Translations under genes and position numbers: made by a program
The notes under the pieces: model-generated
What the model saw: only the letters and a program-made list of their open reading frames with translations
What the model was told of the DNA's origin: nothing
Database searches by the model: none
Shown: piece after piece, positions 1 through 6,289 of the stretch
How positions within the stretch are numbered: the stretch's first letter is position 1
How the letters are laid out: each line of letters starts with the position of its first letter
Source of the DNA: DAOUMF01 sp034411955
Lineage (GTDB): Bacteria > Chloroflexota > Dehalococcoidia > SM23-28-2 > RBG-16-64-32
NCBI GenBank assembly: GCA_034411955.1
Contig: DAOUMF010000135.1
Span: 1-14,070 of the forward strand
Direction of reading: 5' to 3'
Length of the DNA: 14,070 nucleotides

Positions 1-1
1 C

Positions 2-694
2 GAGGCCATCTACTCCATCGTCGACGACGGTGACTTCTTGGAAGTACACCCGTCCTGGGCCAGCAACATAACCGTCGGGTTCGCCCGCATGGCAGGGAGG
101 CCGGTGGGCATTGTGGCCAACAACCCCATGGTTCTGGCCGGTGTCCTCGACATCGACTCCTCTCGCAAGGGGGCTCGCTTCGTCCGCTTCTGAGACGCCT
201 TCAATATCCCCATCGTGACCCTGGCCGACGTCCCCGGCTATCTGCCCGGCACCGCCCAGGAGCACGGCGGCATCATCAGCCATGGGGCGAAGCTCATCTA
301 CGCCTACTCAGAGGCCACGATCCCCAAGGTCACGGTCATCGTGCGAAAGGCCTACGGCGGCGCCTACCTCGTTATGGGCTCCAAGCACATGCGTGCCGAC
401 ATCAACTTCGCCTGGCCCTCCGCGGAGATCGCCGTCATGGGGCCCGACGGCGCCGTCAACATTATCTTCCGCCGCGAGATCGAGGCCGCTGATGATCCCG
501 AGGCCAAGCGCAAGGAGCTCGTGGAGCAGTACCGCGCGCAGTTCGCCAACCCCTACGTCACCGCCTCCCGCGGCTTTATCGACGACGTGATCGAGCCGCG
601 CGACACCCGCCTCAAGATCATCGGCGCTCTGGAGATGCTCCAGAACAAGACGGACAGCAACCCGCCCAAGAAGCACGGGAATATACCGCTATAA
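2..694 (+). CDS. Acyl-CoA/methylmalonyl-CoA carboxyltransferase, 12S/PccB-like, 5' partial, with in-frame TGA
   Basis: This is the C-terminal part (about 230 codons) of the carboxyltransferase subunit that moves CO2 between biotin and an acyl-CoA such as propionyl-CoA/methylmalonyl-CoA. The 5' end lies outside the window. The reading frame opens at position 2 with EAIYSIVDDGDFLEV and continues through GRPVGIVANNP, DVPGYLPGTAQEHGGIISHG, the acyl-CoA/biotin-site segment RKAYGGAYLVMGSK, AWPSAEIAVMGPDGA and the typical end PPKKHGNIPL. These match the family along its length. In-frame TGA occupies 191-193, within RFVRF-TGA-DAFNIP, where relatives such as the Propionibacterium 12S subunit carry Cys (FCD.FNIP). 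The rest of the gene shows no decay. A restart at GTG 215 has no Shine-Dalgarno and would lack half the domain. Explanations are a nonsense mutation, a sequencing error (one base from TGC), or selenocysteine. It lies upstream of the small protein and the 5S-biotinyl gene. Family assignment is firm; functional status is open. Confidence 0.9.
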
Positions 695-856
695 TCCCCG
701 GACGCCTTCAGCAGCGCTGCGGGGTCTGTGGACAGGGGCGCGGCTGCCAGGGGAGGACTAGCCATGTGGCGCGGGGAGAGGTTCCAGAATTGCTCATAGT
801 CGAACATACGGGACGCGAAACGGGATGCCGCACGAAGCCAAGGGAGCGGCTGATCC

Positions 857-1075
857 TTGTCTGCTAGCAGCGCCGTGGTGACGGCCTTAGACGACAAGAG
901 AGGGGTAATGGCAGCCGTCATGGCCGCCGTCAACGCCTATCTGGAAGAGGAAGAGAGGGCGCGTTTGGCGGTGGCGCCAGAGGCTAGACCCCGCGCTCCG
1001 ATCAGCCTGTGGCGGGTCTTTGGCCGTCACGAAGCGATGAGACCGCGGGCCGCGTGGCGTCGGAGAATGGTCTGA
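857..1075 (+). CDS. Small carboxylase-associated protein (72 aa or shorter), hypothetical
   Basis: A short ORF sits between the 12S-like gene and the 5S-biotinyl gene and ends 26 bp before the latter's ATG. The protein has an Ala-rich helix with acidic residues (MAAVMAAVNAYLEEEERARL), then a basic, Trp-containing tail (SLWRVFGRHEAMRPRAAWRR). It has no membrane span, so it is not an OadG-type membrane gamma subunit. Small helical proteins with a Trp/Arg-rich C-terminus occur in acyl-CoA carboxylase operons (the actinobacterial epsilon subunit is one), and this may play a similar accessory role; that is inference. The start is uncertain. TTG 857 has AGGGAG about 10 nt upstream, and an in-frame TGA at 851 bars any longer form; GTG 875/878 and ATG 908/920 are alternatives. 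The 162 bp between it and the 12S-like stop hold no recognisable gene. Confidence 0.6.
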   Translation: MSASSAVVTALDDKRGVMAAVMAAVNAYLEEEERARLAVAPEARPRAPISLWRVFGRHEAMRPRAAWRRRMV

Positions 1076-1101
1076 AGAAGGGCAAGGAGGAAGGTGTAAA
1101 C

Positions 1102-3084
1102 ATGATTCCGGCAAGCGAATTGACCACTGAAAAGGTGAAGACAAGACCGAAGGCAAAAGACGCGGTCAAGGTCTGTGATATCACCCTTCGGGATGGCCAC
1201 CAGTCTCTCTTCGCTACGCGGATGCGCACCGAGGACATGGAATTCCTCGCGGATGAGATGAACAAGTGCGGCTTCTACGCCATGGAGGTCTGGGGCGGAG
1301 CCACCTTCGACGTCCCCCACCGCTTCCTGGGTGAAGACCCCTGGGAGAGGCCGCGAATCCTCAAGAAGCTCATGCCCAAGACCAAGCTCATGATGCTGCT
1401 CCGGGGGCAGAACCTAGTCGGCTATCGCAACTACGCCGACGATGTGGTCAAAGCCTTCGTCCACGAGGCGGCTGAGGCGGGCATCGACATCTTCAGGGTG
1501 TTCGATGCGCTGAACGACGAGCGCAATCACGAGATGGCCTACAAGGCCATCAAAGAGACCGGCATGCACATACAGGGAGCGATATGCTATTCACTTACCC
1601 AGCCCCGCCTGGGCGGCCCCGTCTACAACATCGACTACTTTGTCAACAAGGCGCTCATCCTTCAGGACATGGGCGCCGACTCCTTCTGCATTAAGGACCA
1701 GGCCGGGCTCATATCGCCGTACGATGCCTATGACCTGGTCAAGGCGCTCAAGAAGCGTCTGCGGATACCCGTGCAGCTCCACACTCACTACACCAGCGGG
1801 CAGGCCAGCATGGCTCACCTCAAGGCCGTGGAGGCAGGGGTCGATGTCGTCGACACCTCGCTGGCTCCGTTTGCTCACCGTACCTCCCACCCGGCGATCG
1901 AGCCGCTAGTGGTGACGCTCTACGGCACAGAGAGGGATACCGGGCTCGACGTTGACCAACTGATCAAGTGCGATCGAATGCTCGAGGAGATCGCTCCCAA
2001 GTACAGGGATTTCCTCGACACGTCGAAGATGGCGGTTATCGATCCGGAGGTGCTGGCGCACCAGATCCCCGGCGGCATGACCTCCAACTTCGTCTCGCAG
2101 TTGAAGGCCGCCAATGCCCTTCACCGATTGCACGAGTGCCAGCAGGAGACAATGAGGGTGCGGGAGGAGCTCGGCAGCCCGCCGCTGGTCACGCCCTCAA
2201 GTCAGATAGTGGGCGTCCAGGCGGCGCAGAACGTGCTCGCTGGGCGCTACAAGATGATCACTAAGGAGGTAAAGGACTACTGCTGGGGCCTCTACGGCAA
2301 GCCGCCACTCCCAATTGACCGGAAGACGCAGAAGGCGGTTCTCAAGGGATATGAGCGAGGCGAGAAGCCGATCACGGTTCGCGCCGCCGACATGCTCGAG
2401 CCGGAGCTCGACAAGGCCAAGGAGGACACCAAGGAGATTGCCAAGAGCCTTGCCGATACCCTCATATATGCCATTTACCCCACCACAGGGATGAGGTTCC
2501 TGAGGCACAAGTACGGTCTCGACAAGGATATCCCCGATGACTGGAAGCCGCCCAAGGCGCCAAAGATTCTTGAGCAAGTGCAGGAGGAAGACAGGCTCAT
2601 CGAGCTGGCCAAAGCGGGCAAGCTGGTGGAGAAGCGAGAGGTGGCAGCCCCGCCGAAGGGCCCTGGGACGCGGACTTTCAACGTGTTCGTCGGCGACGAA
2701 TATTACCAGGTAGACGTGGAAGCGCTTGGAGGCCCGTCTCCAAGCGCGATGGCTTCGCCCTCCGCTGGAGCCGCTGCGCATGCCACGCCCGCACCAGCAG
2801 CACCGGCGGCAAAAGCGGAGAGCAAGCCAGCCGCAGCGGCGGCCGCACCGGTGGAGGTCGCTGCTGGGGAGGAACCCATTACCGCCCCCATGCCGGGGAT
2901 GATCATCCGCTATGAGGTCAACGTGGGGGATCGGGTGAAAGCTGGCGATGTGGTGGTTGTCTTCGAAGCGATGAAGATGGAGAACAACCTTCCCAGTCCG
3001 ATCGATGGAACGGTGAAGGCGATCAACTTTGCCGCCGGGGCTTCGGTGCCCCAAGACGCGGTCATGGCGATAATCAGCCCCTGA
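1102..3084 (+). CDS. oadA: Oxaloacetate decarboxylase alpha / transcarboxylase 5S-like carboxyltransferase fused to a biotinyl domain
   Basis: A 660-aa fusion that transfers CO2 between pyruvate/oxaloacetate and biotin. Start ATG 1102 is chosen over GTG 1009 because AAGGAGG (1084-1090) precedes it and the extra 31 residues would overlap the upstream small gene. Residues 20-300 form the HMGL-like TIM barrel. They include the metal-site motif LRDGHQSL (Arg30, Asp31), the WGGATFD and DPWER blocks, FRVFDALND, Cys162, the carbamylated-Lys motif IKDQAG (Lys198) and the metal His pair in HTHYTSG (His227, His229). The Lys-His spacing (29 and 31) is the same as I recall for Vibrio OadA. The conserved carboxylase domain follows (IPGGMTSNF, PSSQIVGVQA). 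After FNVFVGDEYYQVDV and an Ala/Pro linker comes a biotinyl domain with EAMKME (Lys625). With the upstream 12S-like gene it could form a 12S/5S/1.3S transcarboxylase; OadA or PycB are other possible roles. All active-site residues appear intact. Confidence 0.92.
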   Translation: MIPASELTTEKVKTRPKAKDAVKVCDITLRDGHQSLFATRMRTEDMEFLADEMNKCGFYAMEVWGGATFDVPHRFLGEDPWERPRILKKLMPKTKLMMLLRGQNLVGYRNYADDVVKAFVHEAAEAGIDIFRVFDALNDERNHEMAYKAIKETGMHIQGAICYSLTQPRLGGPVYNIDYFVNKALILQDMGADSFCIKDQAGLISPYDAYDLVKALKKRLRIPVQLHTHYTSGQASMAHLKAVEAGVDVVDTSLAPFAHRTSHPAIEPLVVTLYGTERDTGLDVDQLIKCDRMLEEIAPKYRDFLDTSKMAVIDPEVLAHQIPGGMTSNFVSQLKAANALHRLHECQQETMRVREELGSPPLVTPSSQIVGVQAAQNVLAGRYKMITKEVKDYCWGLYGKPPLPIDRKTQKAVLKGYERGEKPITVRAADMLEPELDKAKEDTKEIAKSLADTLIYAIYPTTGMRFLRHKYGLDKDIPDDWKPPKAPKILEQVQEEDRLIELAKAGKLVEKREVAAPPKGPGTRTFNVFVGDEYYQVDVEALGGPSPSAMASPSAGAAAHATPAPAAPAAKAESKPAAAAAAPVEVAAGEEPITAPMPGMIIRYEVNVGDRVKAGDVVVVFEAMKMENNLPSPIDGTVKAINFAAGASVPQDAVMAIISP

Positions 3085-3106
3085 GGCAGCTCAATGATGC
3101 CTCAGG
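3080..3106 (+). terminator. 9-bp perfect hairpin overlapping the oadA stop codon
   Basis: CCTGAGGCA (3080-3088) is the exact reverse complement of TGCCTCAGG (3098-3106), with a 9-nt loop. The TGA stop of the upstream gene (3082-3084) lies inside the 5' arm. Its position at the end of a plus-strand operon facing a convergent minus-strand gene suits transcription termination or mRNA 3'-end protection. No T-run follows on either strand, so a classical intrinsic terminator is not proven. Confidence 0.5.
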
Positions 3107-3165
3107 CTGGCGCCCGTATCAGCGAGGGCGACCCGCTGGTCACCCACGACCTGCACTAAGGCCGG

Positions 3166-3402
3166 CTAGTCGGGTAGCGTCACCAGCGAGGTCGTGCTCT
3201 CGATCCCCTCGATGGTTCGGATCTTCCCCCCTAGTATGGGCGGGATATCCTGGAGGTTCTCCACCTCTATCGCTGCGACGATGTCATAGGGGCCCATCAC
3301 TTCATGCAGCTCCACGATACCGGGGATCTCGTGCATAGCCTGCAGGACCCGCCTTGTCTTGCCGGGATCCGTAACAACCAGAACGTAGGCCTTAACTGCC
3401 AT
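3166..3402 (-). CDS. Stand-alone Lrp/AsnC ligand-binding (RAM) domain protein
   Basis: A 78-aa protein made only of the alpha-beta ligand-binding domain found at the C-terminus of Lrp/AsnC regulators. Visible family features are the first strand AYVLVVTDPG, the helix VLQAMHEIPGI, the MGPYDIVAAIEVENLQ core (the G.YD motif that lines the effector site) and the final strand GIESTTSLVTLPD. No helix-turn-helix precedes it, so it cannot bind DNA in the normal Lrp way. Such proteins are thought to sense amino acids or related metabolites, sometimes by co-assembling with full-length Lrp proteins. ATG 3402 has AGGGG (complement of 3409-3413) 6 nt upstream. It is divergent from korA and convergent with the oadA-type gene. 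What ligand it binds cannot be read from the sequence. Confidence 0.85.
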   Translation of the reverse strand: MAVKAYVLVVTDPGKTRRVLQAMHEIPGIVELHEVMGPYDIVAAIEVENLQDIPPILGGKIRTIEGIESTTSLVTLPD

Positions 3403-3444
3403 GCCATACCCCTAACGGTGCTCTAGGAGAATCGTAATGCAGCA

Positions 3445-3476
3445 ATTATACAACAGGCCCCGCCATGCTATGGGCC
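3445..3476 (-). promoter_or_regulatory. Candidate promoter of the RAM-domain gene with overlapping inverted repeat
   Basis: On the minus strand a perfect TATAAT (complement of 3445-3450) lies 42 bp upstream of ATG 3402, placing a start of transcription near 3438. No good -35 box is visible at the normal distance. Where it should be there is an inverted repeat, GGCCC (3456-3460) with GGGCC (3472-3476), nested around CCAT-GCT-ATGG. That position would suit an operator. The surrounding 140 bp are clearly richer in A+T than the genes. Confidence 0.4.
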
Positions 3477-3546
3477 GTAGGCAGACACTATCAACTCATC
3501 GTGTTAGAATAACTTTGGGCTTTCCAAATAGATGGTCTCCTCCTTC

Positions 3547-3576
3547 TTGACGAAAAGAGGCCGAAGACAGGCCTCT
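3547..3576 (+). promoter_or_regulatory. Inverted repeat and -35-like box upstream of korA
   Basis: AGAGGCC (3556-3562) and GGCCTCT (3570-3576) form a perfect 7-bp inverted repeat with a 7-nt loop, about 87 bp before the korA start. TTGACG (3547-3552) just upstream resembles a -35 hexamer, but no convincing -10 follows at 16-18 bp. The repeat would overlap the -10 region if that -35 is used. It may be an operator or a leader hairpin of the korAB transcript. There is no T-run, so it is not a clear terminator. Confidence 0.35.
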
Positions 3577-3662
3577 AACGAAATGACCGCCTCTCAGCGT
3601 GCGAAGGTGCGTGGCCTCGCGTCCTCCGGATGGGGAACGCGGCGCGAGAGGGGGAGCGTGGC

Positions 3663-5393
3663 GTGACCAGGGACGACTTCATCATCCGAATAGGCGGCGA
3701 CACCGCCGTTGGCGGCGTCATCAGCACGGGTGAAAACTTCACCACGGCCGCCGCTCGCACAGGCTTCCACACCTTTACCTTCCGCACCTATCCCTCTGAG
3801 ATCAAGGGCGGGCAAGCCTGGTTTCAGGTTCGCATCTCCAACCGGCCGGTGTACTCCCTGGGAGACGGCTGCGACGTCCTCATCGCCTTTGATCACGAGG
3901 CCTACGAGCTTCACCGCGGGAACCTGAACCAGGGCGGCGTCCTCATATACGACTCCGACCTTGTGCAGGTGGCTCCCGAGGGCGATGCAGTCCGCTACGG
4001 CGTCCCGTTCCAGAAGATCGCCCGTGAGGAGCTGGAGTTCGTTCGCGGCACCAACGTCCTGGTGCTCGGCGTCATGGCGGGGCTGTTCGGGCTTCCGCCC
4101 TCGTCGCTGGAGGAGATGGTGAGGAGTCGCTACAAGCGCCGCGCTGAGCTCGTGGAGAAGAACATCGAGGCCCTCCACCACGGCTACGAGTACACCAAGA
4201 AGATCGAGAAGGAAGACAAGTTCTGGCTGGGGGCCGCCGACGACGTGGCGCGGCTGGTCATGAGCGGCAACGCCGCCATCACCGCGGGCGCCCTTCACGC
4301 CGGCTGCCGCTTCTTTGCTGGCTACCCCATCACCCCCGCTTCCGACATCCTGGAGACGATGGCCGCCCAACTCCCCCGCTTCGGCGGCGTCTGCCTCCAG
4401 GCTGAGGACGAGATGGCGGCCCTGTCCTCCGTTATCGGCGCCTCCTACGGCGGCGCCAAGGCAATGACCGCCACCTCCGGCCCGGGCTTCTCCCTGATGA
4501 CGGAGCTGATGGGACTCGCCTCCATGGCGGAGATACCGATCGTGATCGTAGACGCCCAGCGCTCCGGCCCCAGCACCGGCATGCCCACCAAGCTGGAGCA
4601 GGGTGACCTCTTCCAGGCCATCTACGGCGGCCACGGCGATTTCCCCCGCATCGTCGTGGCGCCTGCCTCCGTGCAGAACTGCTTCCAGATCGCCGTCCTC
4701 GCCTTTACGCTGGCCGAGAGGTACCAATGCCCCGTAATCCTCCTGTCTGACCAGTCGCTGTCCCATCGCACCGAGACCATTGAGAGGGTGGACATCGATC
4801 CCCTCCCTGTCGTGGATCGCGTCCGGCCCGACGGCGTCGACCCTGAGAGCTACCTCCGCTACCAGCTCACCGATAACGGCGTGTCCCCTATGGCCGTCCC
4901 CGGCCTGGACCTCCACACCTATGTCGCCACCGGCCTCGAGCACGACGAGCGGGGCCATCCCCGCCTGTCGCCTGAGCTCCACGAAGCGATGACGGAGAAG
5001 CGCTTCCGCAAGCTGGCTGCCGCTCGGCTGGAGATCGACAGCCCCGAGCTCTGCCCCCGATACGGCGCCGACGACGCAGAGCTGGGCATCATCGGCTGGG
5101 GTGCAACCGAGGGCTCCATCCGGGAGGCGGTGGACCGAGCCCTGGCCGCCGGCATCAAGGTGGCGATGATGCACCCTCGCGTGCTCAACCCGCTGCCGGA
5201 GGAGCGGCTCAGGGAGTTCGTCGCCTCTGTCAAGCATGTGCTGGTGCCGGAGGTCAACTACCAGGGGCAGTTCGCCCATCATCTGGCGGCCAGCCTGGGC
5301 ATAAGGCCAATACGCTTCAACAAGATCGGCGGCCTGCCCATCACGCCGGGCGAGGTGTACAGCAAGATAGAGGAGGTACTGGTCCGTGCCTGA
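3663..5393 (+). CDS. korA: 2-Oxoglutarate:ferredoxin oxidoreductase, fused gamma-alpha subunit (KorA)
   Basis: A 576-aa subunit of the CoA-dependent oxidoreductase that interconverts 2-oxoglutarate and succinyl-CoA with ferredoxin in the cytoplasm. The start chosen is GTG 3663, because GAGAGGGGGAG lies 7 nt upstream; ATG 3630 has no ribosome-binding site. Residues 1-190 are the gamma domain (IRIGGDTAVGGVISTGENF, YPSEIKGGQA, RISNRPVYSLGD, NVLVLGVMAGLFGLP). From about residue 195 comes the alpha/pyrimidine-binding domain with GYPITPASDI (220-229), LQAEDEMAA, TATSGPGFSLM and the KorA signature GPSTGMPTKLEQGDL (302-316). The C-terminal transketolase-like domain ends in EVLVRA. The gamma-alpha fusion with a separate beta subunit is standard for the KorAB type. 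It overlaps korB by 8 bp, which suggests translational coupling. No ferredoxin-like delta subunit is present. Other 2-oxoacids are possible substrates, but the signature favours 2-oxoglutarate. Confidence 0.93.
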   Translation: MTRDDFIIRIGGDTAVGGVISTGENFTTAAARTGFHTFTFRTYPSEIKGGQAWFQVRISNRPVYSLGDGCDVLIAFDHEAYELHRGNLNQGGVLIYDSDLVQVAPEGDAVRYGVPFQKIAREELEFVRGTNVLVLGVMAGLFGLPPSSLEEMVRSRYKRRAELVEKNIEALHHGYEYTKKIEKEDKFWLGAADDVARLVMSGNAAITAGALHAGCRFFAGYPITPASDILETMAAQLPRFGGVCLQAEDEMAALSSVIGASYGGAKAMTATSGPGFSLMTELMGLASMAEIPIVIVDAQRSGPSTGMPTKLEQGDLFQAIYGGHGDFPRIVVAPASVQNCFQIAVLAFTLAERYQCPVILLSDQSLSHRTETIERVDIDPLPVVDRVRPDGVDPESYLRYQLTDNGVSPMAVPGLDLHTYVATGLEHDERGHPRLSPELHEAMTEKRFRKLAAARLEIDSPELCPRYGADDAELGIIGWGATEGSIREAVDRALAAGIKVAMMHPRVLNPLPEERLREFVASVKHVLVPEVNYQGQFAHHLAASLGIRPIRFNKIGGLPITPGEVYSKIEEVLVRA

Positions 5394-6255
5394 CGGGGCC
5401 GAACTCGGGCATGCACCGGGGGCGGATGTCCTGACCGCCAAGGAGTACAGGAGCGGCGACAAGCCCACCTGGTGTCCCGGCTGCGGCGACTTTGGCGTAC
5501 TGAGCGCCACCGCCAAGGCCCTGGCCAATCTTCAGCTCCAGCGGCACGAGGTGGTAGTCGTCTCCGGCATCGGCTGCTCCAGCCGGACTCCGTACTTCAT
5601 GAGCACCTTCGGCCTGCACGGCGTCCACGGCCGTGCCTTACCCATCGCCACCGGCATGAAGCTGGCCAACCCCGACCTCACCATCCTGGTTATGGGCGGC
5701 GACGGCGACCTGATGTCAATAGGAGCTGGCCATTTCCCCCCCGCTGCCGCCCGCAACGTGGACATCACCTGTGTCCTCATGGACAACCAGACCTACGGCC
5801 TTACCAAGGCGCAGTCTTCGCCCACTTCCTTTGTGGGCCACAAGTCCAAGTCCACACCCTTCGGCGTTATCGCCAAGCCAATGGCCCCCGTCCTGTTCGC
5901 CCTTGCCAACGGCGCCAGCTTCGTGGCCCGCGGCTACTCCGCCCGCCCTAGCGATCTCACCGAGCTCATCGTGCGGGGGATCAGGCACCCCGGCTTCTCG
6001 TTCATCCACGTCCAGAGCCCCTGCGCCGAGTTCTTCAACACCTACGACTACTACGACGAGCACGTCGAGGACCTGCCATCCGATTGGGATCGGCACAACC
6101 TGAAGGCCGCCCTGGAGATGGCCCTCACTGAGGAGAAGGTCCACCTCGGCGTTTTCCATGAGGAAGAGCGCCCCGTCTACTCGACGGCGGTCCGAGAGTT
6201 TGAGCCCGAACCCAAGCAGTTTGACCTCGCCGAGTACCTGCAGCGCTTCAGCTAA
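5386..6255 (+). CDS. korB: 2-Oxoglutarate:ferredoxin oxidoreductase, beta subunit (KorB)
   Basis: A 289-aa thiamine-diphosphate- and Fe-S-binding partner of the preceding gene. GTG 5386 overlaps the end of korA and has AGGAGGT (5371-5377) 8 nt upstream. The four expected cluster cysteines are visible: Cys30 and Cys33 in WCPGCGDFG, Cys64 in GIGCSSR and Cys213 in VQSPCAEF. The thiamine-diphosphate motif is GDGDLMSIG (residues 105-113) followed by DNQTYGLTKAQSSPTS. The usual family form is N..YGLTKGQ, so KAQ is a small variation. Cys213 and the CPGCG pair separate it from non-Fe-S thiamine enzymes. The protein is full length for KorB. The position directly after korA and before aconitase supports a role in the oxidative or reductive TCA cycle. 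Confidence 0.94.
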   Translation: MPDGAELGHAPGADVLTAKEYRSGDKPTWCPGCGDFGVLSATAKALANLQLQRHEVVVVSGIGCSSRTPYFMSTFGLHGVHGRALPIATGMKLANPDLTILVMGGDGDLMSIGAGHFPPAAARNVDITCVLMDNQTYGLTKAQSSPTSFVGHKSKSTPFGVIAKPMAPVLFALANGASFVARGYSARPSDLTELIVRGIRHPGFSFIHVQSPCAEFFNTYDYYDEHVEDLPSDWDRHNLKAALEMALTEEKVHLGVFHEEERPVYSTAVREFEPEPKQFDLAEYLQRFS

Positions 6256-6289
6256 CGATCCAGATCATCGCCGACAGGAGGAGTGTGAA

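Noticed and set aside
223..239. Stem-loop after the in-frame TGA as a bacterial SECIS element
   Set aside because: It has only 5 pairs with one wobble, begins 29 nt after the TGA, and lacks a clear short G-U apical loop, so it does not support selenocysteine on its own.
764..799. An 11-residue ORF with a good Shine-Dalgarno (GGGAGGA) after the 12S-like gene
   Set aside because: Too short to judge as a protein, and two in-frame stops separate it from the small gene at 857. It could be a leader peptide, but nothing else supports that.
3094..3159. A 21-codon ORF after the oadA-type gene containing SEGDPLV, reminiscent of the end of a biotinyl or lipoyl domain
   Set aside because: No ribosome-binding site is present, it lies inside the hairpin region, and the similarity is only a few residues, so a remnant cannot be shown.
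3630..3662. ATG 3630 as the korA start
   Set aside because: No Shine-Dalgarno precedes it and the added 11 residues resemble nothing. GTG 3663 has a strong GAGAGGGGGAG at the right spacing.
3594..5528. A 644-codon open frame on the minus strand opposite korA
   Set aside because: It is antisense to a clearly conserved KorA protein, is rich in His, Gly and Ala as expected for a shadow of GC-rich codons, and contains no recognisable motif.
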